A stretch of DNA of 64,000 nt. Source: Acidobacteriota bacterium. Lineage in GTDB: Bacteria > Acidobacteriota > Vicinamibacteria > Vicinamibacterales > CAVVIG01. Shown here in pieces: positions 1 through 9,609 of this stretch. The notes under the pieces were generated by a model that made no database searches, was not told the origin of the DNA, and saw nothing but the letters and a program-made list of their open reading frames with translations. The stretch covers positions 62,001-126,000 of the forward strand of contig QHWB01000033.1 in assembly GCA_003222395.1 (NCBI GenBank), read 5' to 3'. The first letter of the stretch is position 1; every line of letters starts with the position of its first letter. A program made the translations under genes and the position numbers.

Positions 1-384
1 CGACATGCGGCGGATGCCGCTGACGACGTGATATTCGGGCGTCAGGTTCTGACCGAGCGTCACCCATGCCGCGCCAGCCTTGCGCACCGACAGATCGCGA
101 ACGATCGGCTGCCCGCCGTCGATCGCGTACCGCACGCGCATCTCCGATCCGTTCTGGCCGGGCCACGTGACGGTCAGCACGTTTGGATCGATCGACGCGG
201 TGACGCCCGAGCCGCCCGCCATGAGGCCCGAGCCCGATCGATACTGCGTCATATCGCACGACAACGCGTCGGTGAACGCGGCGGCTGCGCCCTTGACGGA
301 CACAGGCGAAGCGATCCAGACGGCTGCGGCCAGTCCGATCACGACGGCCAGAAAGAGAAGCCACTTCAGTTTGCTCGGTGTCAT
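1..384 (-). CDS. Exported protein, paralogue of the next gene, N-terminal part only (cut by window edge)
   Basis: The frame reads leftwards off the window edge, so only about 128 residues are visible. The start ATG at 384 follows an AGAAGG ribosome site. The N-terminus (MTPSKLKWLLFLAVVIGL) is a signal peptide or membrane anchor. From about residue 40 it closely matches the N-terminal domain of the downstream-reading neighbour at 425-2812: both carry WPGQNG/WSGQNG, a GQPI strand and TPEYHVVSG followed by RRM. The two genes are therefore a tandem duplication, 40 bases apart and in the same direction. Whether this copy also has the C-terminal PHP-type hydrolase domain cannot be seen. Confidence 0.8.
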   Translation of the reverse strand, partial: MTPSKLKWLLFLAVVIGLAAAVWIASPVSVKGAAAAFTDALSCDMTQYRSGSGLMAGGSGVTASIDPNVLTVTWPGQNGSEMRVRYAIDGGQPIVRDLSVRKAGAAWVTLGQNLTPEYHVVSGIRRMS

Positions 385-424
385 CGCTCGCCTTCTGTTC
401 TCTTGAGTGCAACCACTGTTTCGC

Positions 425-2812
425 TTACTTCTTCTTCTGACCGTCTTCGTCGGTCGTCGCTCTCGTCGCGTTCACCCATACCGGCTGAACGAACGCTCCG
501 TTTCCGGCCGAGTCCCACACGGCAAAGCGCACCCACGCCTTCCCGGACGCGTCGAATGGAATCGCGAAATGCTTCGTGCCGAACGGCGCCAGGTCGGTGG
601 CGGAAATCGTCTGGCGATCGATTTTTCTGCCGTCGCTCCAGACGACTTCGACGAAATTCAACGGGAACGTCCAGTCGACGTCGGCGGTCACGGTCCGTTG
701 ATTGCCAGTCCCTGCCACGCCGTAGTTCCTGATCAGAATCTCGCCCGTCGTCACGAAGAAATTGCCGTCGCGAAGCGCTTTCAGGGTCGGGCTGTAGTCG
801 TCTTCCGGCCCCGGCGTCCTGTCGATCTTCAGATAGTTGACCGGGAAGTTCGCGTAGAGATCGTCCTCGGGTCCTTTCTTGTATGTATCGATGTCGGCGA
901 TGGCGTACTTGGGCCTGAGGCCCTGGCCCGCGTACATGTTGTTCATCGTGTCAATCGCGTCGAAGCAGCGCCAGTCGCACATGCGGACTTCCGAGTTGTC
1001 CTGACCCATGCCCGGCTTGAACGCGACGCCAAGGTAGCGATCGTTCTTCACGTACGGCTTGTCCCAGATCAGATCGGGGTATCCGGTGGTGCTCTTCGTG
1101 CGTGGATGCGCGTGATACCAGTACGCGCCCTCGGCATCCATCATCTTCTGAACGTCCTCGGCGCTGCCGGTGTGATACACCTTGCCGTATCCAGGCACTT
1201 CCTCGACGAACGGCTGTCCCGGCTGCCGCACCTTGCTCCAGTAGACATCCCTGGGCCAGATGATGTTGTAGTGGCCGCCGAAGAACGCGCTCGGCTCTTC
1301 CCACGGCACGACCAGGAAGTCCTTGTCCGACGCGCGCCGGGACGCTTCGAAATAATCCTTCTGATCGGCGAGGCGCAGCGCGCCGGCGTCGTTCGCGTGA
1401 AGCTCGAAATGGAAGTCGCTCAGACCGATCACGTTCAGCCCCAGCGACTTCATCGCGATCAGATCCTGGAATGGCGTATCGAGCGATCCTGACGCGCGCT
1501 GGCGTCCGGTGAAGTCGAGATGGAAGTGGTTGACGAACGTCTTGTACCCCGCGACTGGTTTGAACGTATCGCCGTGCGTGAACGCGAGCACCGCCTGACG
1601 CGCCGGCTCGCCGGCATCCGGGCTCGCGTAGAAATAGACGCCCATCTTCTGCACGGTTCCGGGCGGCGCGTTGTACAACGCGAAATTCTGCACGTACTGC
1701 GGATCCTCTTCGCGCTCCGGCATGCCGACTCCGATGGCGAACCGCCCTTCCGCATCTTTCCGGTACCACACGTAGCCCAGATTCGTGTCCTTCTCGCGAG
1801 TGAAGAAGAACGTGTGCGGCGGAGGGAAGGCGGCCAGCGCGCCGCCGCTGGACTCGGCCACGATGAGCCGATTCTGCGCCTTCACGCGCGAGAGCGTTTG
1901 GTTCACGACACCGCCGAACTGGTGAGCCTGCGGATGGCCGCCGGTGTCGCGCCAGGTGACGCGCGCCGTGAGGTCGGTCGAAAATCCCTTCAGGCCCGCG
2001 TCGTACTTGTACGCAACCCACTGCTCGCTGGTCTTCGCCGCCGCATCCATCCGCAAAAGGTTGGTGCCCTTGTAAACCGTGAACTGGAGATCGCCGGAGA
2101 AGATGCCCATCGACAATCCGGGGAACGTCACGATGAGGCTGGCGCCGTCGGTCTTCACGCTGCACGTGGTCGTGTGGAACGACGAGTCGGCGCGTCGAAT
2201 TTCCGAGGGCGTACGCTGCGCACCCACGGTCCGGTTCGGCTGTAAGACGGCTTGGGGATCCTGACCGCGTCCGCCGCCTCGTCCCGCGCCGTTCCCGCCG
2301 CCCTGCCGCGAGCGTTGCCACGCCGCTTCGTCCTGCAGCTCCTGCGATCCCGGCATCACCAGCGGCGCATCCCAGAACGCATACCACCGGTTCTTGTTGA
2401 TCACCTCTTCGGTCAGCTCGATGCCGGCCGCGCGAAGCGGATTGGCCTGGTCGAGCGCCATCCGGCGGACGCCGCTGACGACGTGGTATTCCGGCGTGAG
2501 ATTCCTGCCGAGCGTCGTCCATGCGCCGCCGGCCTTCTTGATCGCCAGCTCGCGGAGGATCGGCTGACCGTTGTCGACTCCGTACTGCGCGCGCAGGTCG
2601 GCGCCGTTCTGGCCGGACCACGACACGACGAGCAGGTTCTGCTCCATTGCGGCCGTGAGGCCCTGCGCCGCTTTGTACTGCGACAGATTGCAGCTCGTCG
2701 AATCAGCGAGCAACGCCGGGATCGGCGACAGGCGCGACGACGGCAGCACGAGTGCCATCGCGAGCGCCGCAGCCGCAGCCGTCAAGCCGGCGGAAAGGAT
2801 CGTTTTATTCAT
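425..2812 (-). CDS. Exported CehA/McbA-like PHP-superfamily metallohydrolase
   Basis: About 795 aa with a signal peptide. The N-terminal half is a beta-rich domain shared with the gene at 1-384. The C-terminal half carries what look like PHP metal-binding motifs: HFHLDF near residue 428, SDFHF near 464, a Glu followed by GGHYN near 513, and YHAHPR near 566. This arrangement fits the CehA/McbA metallohydrolases, named for carbamate hydrolysis; the real substrate is unknown. I chose the ATG at 2812 because AGGGGAG lies 6-7 bases upstream; the ATG at 2818 abuts that site. The TonB receptor upstream ends 13 bases before this start, so the two are probably co-transcribed, with the receptor importing the substrate or product. 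Confidence 0.75.
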   Translation of the reverse strand: MNKTILSAGLTAAAAALAMALVLPSSRLSPIPALLADSTSCNLSQYKAAQGLTAAMEQNLLVVSWSGQNGADLRAQYGVDNGQPILRELAIKKAGGAWTTLGRNLTPEYHVVSGVRRMALDQANPLRAAGIELTEEVINKNRWYAFWDAPLVMPGSQELQDEAAWQRSRQGGGNGAGRGGGRGQDPQAVLQPNRTVGAQRTPSEIRRADSSFHTTTCSVKTDGASLIVTFPGLSMGIFSGDLQFTVYKGTNLLRMDAAAKTSEQWVAYKYDAGLKGFSTDLTARVTWRDTGGHPQAHQFGGVVNQTLSRVKAQNRLIVAESSGGALAAFPPPHTFFFTREKDTNLGYVWYRKDAEGRFAIGVGMPEREEDPQYVQNFALYNAPPGTVQKMGVYFYASPDAGEPARQAVLAFTHGDTFKPVAGYKTFVNHFHLDFTGRQRASGSLDTPFQDLIAMKSLGLNVIGLSDFHFELHANDAGALRLADQKDYFEASRRASDKDFLVVPWEEPSAFFGGHYNIIWPRDVYWSKVRQPGQPFVEEVPGYGKVYHTGSAEDVQKMMDAEGAYWYHAHPRTKSTTGYPDLIWDKPYVKNDRYLGVAFKPGMGQDNSEVRMCDWRCFDAIDTMNNMYAGQGLRPKYAIADIDTYKKGPEDDLYANFPVNYLKIDRTPGPEDDYSPTLKALRDGNFFVTTGEILIRNYGVAGTGNQRTVTADVDWTFPLNFVEVVWSDGRKIDRQTISATDLAPFGTKHFAIPFDASGKAWVRFAVWDSAGNGAFVQPVWVNATRATTDEDGQKKK

Positions 2813-2825
2813 GCTCATCTCCCCT

Positions 2826-5777
2826 CTAGAACCGGAAACGCACGCCGAGGCGCGCGATGCGAGCCGGGATGACGTTCGTCACGTACGCGAACGACGGACC
2901 CGACTGGAAATTCGCCTGCGTCGGCGTCGCGACGTTCAGCACGTTGAAGACGTCGAAATCGACGTCGATCCGTCGCGCGCCGCCGAGCGCGAAAACCTTG
3001 CTCGCGCGCAGGTTCAGAATGTTCTGCGCCGCGAGCCGCCGCGTTCCGTACGGCTCGACGCGAATCTCCGTGTTGCCGTTCTGCGCGATCGCGGGTCCGC
3101 CATCCGGATCGGCCTGCCGGAAGATGTACGTCCGCTGTCCCGTCACGCCGTTCCTGCTCTGAAGGAATCCCGACACCGAAACATCGCCCGGAAAACGGTA
3201 CGTGCCGGTGACGTTGCCCGCCCAGGACCAGGTTTCGTCGATCGGGAAGAACTGGTCGTCGGGGCTGTTGAACACCGACGCGAGCCACCGGTGATTCTTC
3301 ACCGCGAAATACGACACCTGGCCCGTCCACCTCGACGAGAACCGCTTGATCAGCGTGCCCTCGATCGAATCGTACCGATCGGCGTTGGTGGCATTGACGA
3401 TTTGGGTATTCACGAACGCGGCGCCCCTGAACGCGCTGGCGTAATCGTAGAGCGTCACCGTTCCCGCGTCGTCCGCGTTGCCGAGGATACCGTCGGGGCC
3501 CGGATCGCGGCGAATAATTGGTACGCTCCAGGCGCTGTAGGGGCGCAGCGTATTGATAACAACGAGGGAGTTCGTGCTGGTATGCGCCGGGTTGAAGATC
3601 GAATCGGAGATCCGCTTGTGGACGTACATCACACGGAGGCCCATGTTGGCCGCCAGCTCGCGCTCGAAGCTCGCGGTGGTTTCCCACGTGTTCGGCGACT
3701 TCAGATTCGGATTGAGGATCTGGTTGCTGGCGGCCGTGATGCTCTTGAAGTCGGGACCGTTCAGATCGAGGTTCACTTCGCCCGGCTGATACAGCTTGTC
3801 GCCGTTCAGATCGTGCCAGTTGAACACGGCGTTCGCGGTTGCGTTCCGGTTGAACGCGTCGGCGTACGTGTCGCCGAGCATGTAGTTGTAAAGGCCGAAC
3901 GTCGCCTTCACGACCGATTTCCCGCCGATGTTCCACGCGAGGCCGGTCCGAGGCACCGCACGCGTGAGCTTCTGCACTTCGATTTGAGGGAACGATCCTG
4001 CCGGAAAGACCGTCGACCAGTCACGCGCGCCGCCGTACGACTGCGCCGGCAGGAACGAGTGCTGTCGCTCCCAGCGCAGGCCGAGATTGATCGTCACCCT
4101 GTCGGCCGGACGCCAGCTGTCCTTGATGTACCAGGCATACGTGTTGTCGTGATCGGCGGGAACGACCGGCGTGTTGTAGACCCGGATTTGCGACGGCGTG
4201 TTCGGAACGCCGGCGATCGTGTCGGTGTACAGAATGCAGTTGCAGGCGAGATTGTTCGAATACCCGTCCGAGCTCTGATCGAGATAGATGCTGATGCCGG
4301 TCTTCAGCTCGTGCTTGCCGGCGAACGAACGATCCGGGAAAAACGTGATGCTGTCTTCTGTTTGGTAGCGATCGCGCGTTTTGTTCTGGTGCAGCGGCGC
4401 CGAACCGGTGTTCAACCTCGTCGCGAGGTCCTGCCGCGGCGGCGCGTCCGCACGCGCGTAGGAGCGCGCCGCGTCGTAATCAGTGACGTACCCGCTGTAC
4501 CCGCCGACGGCATTCACCAGCACACGCGCGCTGATCATGCTCTGCAGCTCGGTCTTCTGAACCGCGGTCGGGTTCTTGTAGTCTCTCGTCGATTCGAGCG
4601 GCGTGAAGCGGCCGGCGTTGTTCTGCGGCTGCGCCTTGGTGCCGCGTTGCCACGCGTAGACCAGCCGATTGTTCTTCGAGAGCTGGTACGACAGCTTGAC
4701 GGAGTACTGCTCGAGCGACGTCTCGAAGTCGGCGAGCGGATCGTCGGCGGTCAGGTATTTGCCGTCGGCGCCGGGACCGGAGGCGAAGCCGAGCACGCCT
4801 TCCTTCTTTGCCTGACGCCCGTAGGCTCCGTAGAACCACAGCTTGTCTCGCACGATTCGGCCGCCGAGATCGCCCGAGACGTCGTAGAAGGTCTTGAGCG
4901 GCGACGTGGCCGTGAGACCCTGCGCGCGCAGCGCGCTGTCCAGATTGTCCGCCTGGGCCTTCGGCGATTCGGTGGACGCCTGATACGTGCCGTGAAACGC
5001 GTTGCCGCCCGACTTCATGATCGCCACCATCGAAATACCCGGCACCGAAACCTCGGCGTCGTTACCCGACGTCTTGATCTGCACCTCTTCGAGGGTGCTG
5101 TCGTTGAAGTAGATGGCGGTGTTCTGGTCCGCGCCCATCGTGATGTTCATGCCTTCGACCTGCAGCTTCGGCTGCGACAACACGCCGTAGCTGGACAGGT
5201 TCTGCCGCTGCGCCATCGTGCTGCCGCCGACGTCGGCGATCGCCTGCGTCACGCCGGGCGCCATGGCAAAGATGTTCTGCAGATCGCGGCCGCGCGGAAT
5301 CGAATCGAGAACTTCCTTCGTGAACGCGACGCTGGCAGCCGTGCTGGTGACGTCGACGACCGGGCTCTGCCCGCTGACGGTGATCGCTTCTTCCATCGCG
5401 CCGAGCTTCAACGTGAGATCGACGCGCGCGTTGAAGCCGACGGTCAGTCGCAGATCCTCGCGAACCGACGTCGAGAATCCGGTGAGCTCGGCCCGCAGCC
5501 GATACGTTCCGGCTGGCAGGTCGACGAACTTGTAGTTGCCGGCCGCGTCGGACACTTGAACGAGCTGCCCGACCTGCAGCTGAGGACTGGTGACGGTGAC
5601 CGTCACGCCGGGAAGGACGCTGTTCGATTCGTCCTTGACGGTGCCTTCGATCGTGCCGGACGACACGCTCTGCGCGAATGCCTGGCCGACTCCGGCCAGC
5701 GACATCAGCAGCACGATGCCGAAGGTCAACCATTGCCGCACCAACGCACGTCGAGAGCACCTGTGTATCGTTATCAT
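2826..5777 (-). CDS. TonB-dependent receptor, Oar-like
   Basis: About 983 aa, typical of acidobacterial Oar-like outer-membrane receptors. Order: signal peptide ending AGVGQAFAQ; a carboxypeptidase-regulatory-like beta-sandwich (GTVKDESNSVLPGVTVTVTS); a plug region (PVVDVTSTAASV, then an SIPRGRDLQNIF-type segment); then a long beta-barrel ending in aromatic ARLGVRFRF. The open frame extends to 5888, but I place the start at ATG 5777. It has AAGGGGAG upstream, begins a clean signal peptide, and avoids overlap with the kinase gene ending at 5855. It probably imports a substrate for the hydrolase encoded 13 bases downstream. Substrate unknown. Confidence 0.9.
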   Translation of the reverse strand: MITIHRCSRRALVRQWLTFGIVLLMSLAGVGQAFAQSVSSGTIEGTVKDESNSVLPGVTVTVTSPQLQVGQLVQVSDAAGNYKFVDLPAGTYRLRAELTGFSTSVREDLRLTVGFNARVDLTLKLGAMEEAITVSGQSPVVDVTSTAASVAFTKEVLDSIPRGRDLQNIFAMAPGVTQAIADVGGSTMAQRQNLSSYGVLSQPKLQVEGMNITMGADQNTAIYFNDSTLEEVQIKTSGNDAEVSVPGISMVAIMKSGGNAFHGTYQASTESPKAQADNLDSALRAQGLTATSPLKTFYDVSGDLGGRIVRDKLWFYGAYGRQAKKEGVLGFASGPGADGKYLTADDPLADFETSLEQYSVKLSYQLSKNNRLVYAWQRGTKAQPQNNAGRFTPLESTRDYKNPTAVQKTELQSMISARVLVNAVGGYSGYVTDYDAARSYARADAPPRQDLATRLNTGSAPLHQNKTRDRYQTEDSITFFPDRSFAGKHELKTGISIYLDQSSDGYSNNLACNCILYTDTIAGVPNTPSQIRVYNTPVVPADHDNTYAWYIKDSWRPADRVTINLGLRWERQHSFLPAQSYGGARDWSTVFPAGSFPQIEVQKLTRAVPRTGLAWNIGGKSVVKATFGLYNYMLGDTYADAFNRNATANAVFNWHDLNGDKLYQPGEVNLDLNGPDFKSITAASNQILNPNLKSPNTWETTASFERELAANMGLRVMYVHKRISDSIFNPAHTSTNSLVVINTLRPYSAWSVPIIRRDPGPDGILGNADDAGTVTLYDYASAFRGAAFVNTQIVNATNADRYDSIEGTLIKRFSSRWTGQVSYFAVKNHRWLASVFNSPDDQFFPIDETWSWAGNVTGTYRFPGDVSVSGFLQSRNGVTGQRTYIFRQADPDGGPAIAQNGNTEIRVEPYGTRRLAAQNILNLRASKVFALGGARRIDVDFDVFNVLNVATPTQANFQSGPSFAYVTNVIPARIARLGVRFRF

Positions 5778-5854
5778 CGCCACGACTCCCCTTCGTCGAG
5801 GACCCGGCCAACCGGCCGGTTTGCCTGCCGCGGATGATACGGGAAAGATGGCGC

Positions 5855-8542
5855 TTACCGCGCCGTGTTTTTCATCCAGTTCACCCACACGACGATCGGT
5901 GCGCTGGGGCTCTCGAGCGCTGTGTTGAGCAGGAACCGGCCGTCGCGAGAGACCGCGTACTGCGGCTTGATGCCGAGGACGTTGGTGCCGGTGGCAAGGT
6001 GCGTCTGAAACAGCGGCACCGGCACCTTCACGTCCGGCGACGCGGCGCCGAACGCGACGGAGACGGCCATCATCTTGCCGTCCGGCGCCACGTAGAAGAT
6101 CTCTCGCCCGTCACCCGACCAGCGCACCTGCGTCCCGCCTGCGGTCGACACCTGCGTGCGCGCGCGCCCTTCGGGGAACGACTGGACGAACACTTCAGGA
6201 CGGCCGCTTTCGTTGGATACGAATGCCACCTGCTTTCCGTCCGGCGAGAACTGTCCTTCCGTCTCGTCGTACTGCGACTGCGCCACGACCACTTCATTCC
6301 GCTCGGCTCCGGTCGCCACGGCGACCAGGTCCGAGCCGCTTTTCGCGCCGTCGCGACGGATCAGAACGTACTGTCGATCGCGCGTCCACGACACAGGCAA
6401 ACCACTCTCGCCGTTCGCGAACAGCGGTTCCGCCTGTCCCCCGATTACCGCCTGTCGCGCCGGGCCACCGCCGCCGAATCGCCGCGACGAGAAGACGACA
6501 TGCTGGCCGTCGGGATCCCAGAGCGGATGCGCGTCGGCCGGCGGGCCGTCGGTGACGCGACGCGCCAGGTTGCGCCCGAGCTCGATCACCCAGATGTCGT
6601 TGTCGCCGGTGCGCTGAAGAAACACGACCACCGACTGCTCGTCCGAGCTCAGCTCCGGCGATGCGATGAAATCGGTTGACGGCTCGCCAATCGCGCGCAG
6701 CACGGCGCCCTGCCGATTGACCCACGCGAGCTGCCGGCGCTGCACCGTGCCGACACGATACGCCAGCACACCGGTGTCGGAGGTGGAGAAGACGGCGCTC
6801 GCGGCGCCGCCGACAAATCCCTGCGCGAGCACGACGGGTTGACCCTGCACGACGCCGGACGCGGCGTCGAACTTGTACGCCTGCAGCGCTCCCTGCCTGA
6901 TCGTCAGCAGCGTGTCGGCCGCGGCGAAGCGGCCGCCGATGTCGCCGGGCAGCAAACGCACTGGCGGCGTCTTGTCCAAGGAGCCGAGGTAGACGCCGTT
7001 GGTGTCCTCGGTGCCGAGCGCCGAGGAGAACAGGAATCGTTTGCCGTCCGGCAGGAACTGCGGCAGGCGATGAGCGGGACCGCTGCCCGAATTCAATTGC
7101 GTCACGCTCTCGGACGGTCCGCCGCGCGCCGACACGCGCTTGATTGGCGCGATGGCGCCGGGCACGAACAGGATCACGCCCTCGCGGTTCCACGCGCCCC
7201 CGCGGCCGTTTGGGACGTCTGCGATCTCGATTGGCGTGCCGCCGGCGACGTCGATGCGCTTCAACTTGTCGCCCGCGAAGAACCCGATGGTGCGACCGTC
7301 CGGCGACCAGAACGGAAAGCTGGCGCCTTCGGTGCCGGACAGCGCGCGGTTCTCGACCGCGTCGAGCGAACGGACCCAGAGGATCGGCACGCGATCCCGG
7401 TTCGCGACGAAGGCGATCCCGCTGCCGTCGGGTGACAGCGCCACCGAGGAATCATCGGTTGGCGGCGTGGCGATCTCGAGTCGGAGCGTGGGCAGGCTCG
7501 GCGCGGCTCTCCGTCCGCGCAGGGCGCGCCTGCCAGCGTCAAGGGCGCCAGCGACGAGGACGAGCGCGATCACGATCGCGGTTCGGCCGATGCGGCGGGC
7601 TCGCGCCGGCGTGGCGGCGACCACGGAAGTCGCAATCGGATGATCGACAATCCAGCGCAGCTCCGCGGCAACGTCGCGGATGCTCTGCCAGCGCGCCTCG
7701 CGATCCTTCTCGAGACAGCGCCTCATCACGTGGTCGAGCAACGGATGGGCCGACTGGAGCGCGGCGATCGGCGCTGGCTCGCTGCGCACGATTGCCGAAA
7801 TCACTCCGACCGCGCTGGCGCCCTCGAATGCCTTCCGTCCCGCGAGCATCTCGTAGAGCACCGAGCCGAAGGCGAAGATGTCGGCACGGTGATCGCCGAT
7901 GTCGCCCTCGAGCTGCTCGGGCGCCATGTACTGCACGGTGCCGCTGATGCCGCTCGGCGCCGCCGCGCTCGGCAACCGAGTCGCTGTCAGCGGACGTTCG
8001 ATTGTCGCCGTCAGCGAGGCGTCGATCGCCGGCATCCGGACGGACGTCCGTGCGGCCACGCCGAAGTCGAGCAGCTTGACGTCGGGCGAGCTCGACGGCC
8101 GGCTGCGCCGCACCAGCATCACGTTGCCCGGCTTCAGATCGCGATGGACGATGCCGGCGCGGTGCGCGCGGTCGAGCGCCTCCGCGATTTGAATCGCGAT
8201 CGCGAGCGCTTCGTCGATCGGCAGCCCCGGCGATCGGTGCAACCGGTCGGCGAGCGTCTCGCCGTCGAGATATTCGAGGACCAGGTAGTCGAGATCGGCG
8301 TGGCGGCCGACGTCGTGGATGGTGCAGATGTGGGGGTCGTTCAGCGCCGCGATGGCGCGCGCTTCGTGCTCGAAGCGCTGCCGCGCTTCCGAGTCGGCCG
8401 CGAGCGCGCCGGCGAGCACTTTGATGGCGACAGTGCGATCGAGACGACTATCACGCGCGCGGTAGACCTCGCCCATGCCTCCGGCGGCCAGCGGCGCGAT
8501 GATTTCGTACGGTCCCAGGCGCGTGCCCGCTTCGAACGCCAT
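5855..8542 (-). CDS. Ser/Thr protein kinase with C-terminal TolB/PD40-like propeller
   Basis: 895 aa. Residues 10-290 are a Hanks-type kinase: glycine loop GGMGEVYRARD, Lys41 in AIKV, HRDLKPGN with catalytic Asp135, and DFG at 159-161. A membrane segment near residues 317-335 is followed by a predicted extracytoplasmic beta-propeller with repeated SPDG-type PD40 signatures (LSPDGSGIAF, WSPDGRTIGF, FSPDGKQVAF). The layout is common in Acidobacteria, and the propeller may sense a ligand outside the membrane. It is first in a leftward set with the TonB receptor (77-base gap) and the PHP hydrolases, so it may regulate or be co-expressed with that uptake set (inference). Confidence 0.92.
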   Translation of the reverse strand: MAFEAGTRLGPYEIIAPLAAGGMGEVYRARDSRLDRTVAIKVLAGALAADSEARQRFEHEARAIAALNDPHICTIHDVGRHADLDYLVLEYLDGETLADRLHRSPGLPIDEALAIAIQIAEALDRAHRAGIVHRDLKPGNVMLVRRSRPSSSPDVKLLDFGVAARTSVRMPAIDASLTATIERPLTATRLPSAAAPSGISGTVQYMAPEQLEGDIGDHRADIFAFGSVLYEMLAGRKAFEGASAVGVISAIVRSEPAPIAALQSAHPLLDHVMRRCLEKDREARWQSIRDVAAELRWIVDHPIATSVVAATPARARRIGRTAIVIALVLVAGALDAGRRALRGRRAAPSLPTLRLEIATPPTDDSSVALSPDGSGIAFVANRDRVPILWVRSLDAVENRALSGTEGASFPFWSPDGRTIGFFAGDKLKRIDVAGGTPIEIADVPNGRGGAWNREGVILFVPGAIAPIKRVSARGGPSESVTQLNSGSGPAHRLPQFLPDGKRFLFSSALGTEDTNGVYLGSLDKTPPVRLLPGDIGGRFAAADTLLTIRQGALQAYKFDAASGVVQGQPVVLAQGFVGGAASAVFSTSDTGVLAYRVGTVQRRQLAWVNRQGAVLRAIGEPSTDFIASPELSSDEQSVVVFLQRTGDNDIWVIELGRNLARRVTDGPPADAHPLWDPDGQHVVFSSRRFGGGGPARQAVIGGQAEPLFANGESGLPVSWTRDRQYVLIRRDGAKSGSDLVAVATGAERNEVVVAQSQYDETEGQFSPDGKQVAFVSNESGRPEVFVQSFPEGRARTQVSTAGGTQVRWSGDGREIFYVAPDGKMMAVSVAFGAASPDVKVPVPLFQTHLATGTNVLGIKPQYAVSRDGRFLLNTALESPSAPIVVWVNWMKNTAR

Positions 8543-8575
8543 GTCGACGTGTGCATTGTAGCCGCGCCGCCGCGA

Positions 8576-9496
8576 TTATTTCTGGCCGCTCGTCGCGCGG
8601 GCGCGCGGGAGCGAGTGGTAATCGGGCATGTACACCTTCAAGCCGTGGCTCGGCGTGTTCTTCGAGTAGCCGGCCACGAGCTGTTCGTTGTAGCGCTCCT
8701 GGAAGAAATCGAACGGGTCGGCAGGATGCGGATCGATGAGCTCCATGTCGGTGTCGGTCATCGTCAGCTTGCCGAACCGCAGCAGGCCGCCGCGGTAGTA
8801 CATGTAGTTCGTCTTCGGCTCGGGCGGCTGCAGCGGAGCAGCCTTCCCCGGTCCGAAGATCTGGACGACGGTGCCCTGCTCCACGCGGATCGATTGCAGC
8901 CGTCCTTCGATTTTCGGCGGCGGCAGCAGGCCGCTCGGGATGAGCACGAAGTCATTGCCGTCGATCTTGACCCCGTGTCCCGGCTTCACCTTCACCAGCT
9001 TGTCCATCTCGAGGCCGAAGAACGACATCAGTCCCGCCGCCGGCAGACCCAGGGCCTTGATCGACGCCGGCTTCAATCGCAGATTGCCGCTCTCGTCGAC
9101 GCGCGGATCGGCGACGATCGTGAACGGTACGTCGACCCCCTTCTTGATCGTGCCCTTCACTTTCAGCTGACGCCCTTCGGTGGTGACGTCGAGATGCCGC
9201 AGCGGCGATCCGTCGTAGGCGAAGACATAGCGGTTCAACAGCTGCGACAGTCCTGCGTCGGTGATCGCAATCTCGGCGCTGTCGATGCGCACGACGAACG
9301 AGTTCTTGTCGTCGAAGACCGGCGGCGCGCCCGGGTGCGTGCTGATCAGCTCGCCGCGCAGTTGCCGGATGGACAGGATGGTGTCGGCGTCGACGTGCAG
9401 CGCGACGTTGCGCATCTGCACCTGGACGGGTGTGTCGGGCGGGGCGGCCGCCGCGAGCGCCATAACGAAAGCCACTGCAGTTGCCGGGCTGGCCAT
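8576..9496 (-). CDS. Exported protein of unknown function
   Basis: 306 aa with an N-terminal signal peptide (AFVMALAAAAPP). The body looks like an elongated beta-rich lipid- or ligand-binding fold: alternating hydrophobic strands, and a segment SAEIAITDAGLSQLLNRYVF reminiscent of LmeA/DUF2993-type proteins. That resemblance is weak and not a firm assignment. No catalytic motif is visible. Its stop lies 33 bases upstream of the kinase start at 8542, so it could be the first gene of that leftward unit. Divergent from the gene at 9610. Confidence 0.7.
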   Translation of the reverse strand: MASPATAVAFVMALAAAAPPDTPVQVQMRNVALHVDADTILSIRQLRGELISTHPGAPPVFDDKNSFVVRIDSAEIAITDAGLSQLLNRYVFAYDGSPLRHLDVTTEGRQLKVKGTIKKGVDVPFTIVADPRVDESGNLRLKPASIKALGLPAAGLMSFFGLEMDKLVKVKPGHGVKIDGNDFVLIPSGLLPPPKIEGRLQSIRVEQGTVVQIFGPGKAAPLQPPEPKTNYMYYRGGLLRFGKLTMTDTDMELIDPHPADPFDFFQERYNEQLVAGYSKNTPSHGLKVYMPDYHSLPRARATSGQK

Positions 9497-9609
9497 GTGC
9501 CCCAGCGTCGCAACGACTGTGCCACGCGCGCGTATACTACGGCTGCCCGCGACGCGCTGACGATACGAGCGCCCGCGGCCGCGAGCATAAGAAAGAAAAA
9601 GAGGGTTCG

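Noticed and set aside
2571-5837. A very long plus-strand open frame opposite the TonB receptor gene
   Set aside because: Arg/His-rich composition, no domain or signal peptide; it is the antisense shadow of the GC-rich receptor gene, which has a clear family match.
2826-5888. Starting the TonB receptor at 5888
   Set aside because: That start would overlap the kinase gene and add 37 residues before the signal peptide; ATG 5777 has a good ribosome site.
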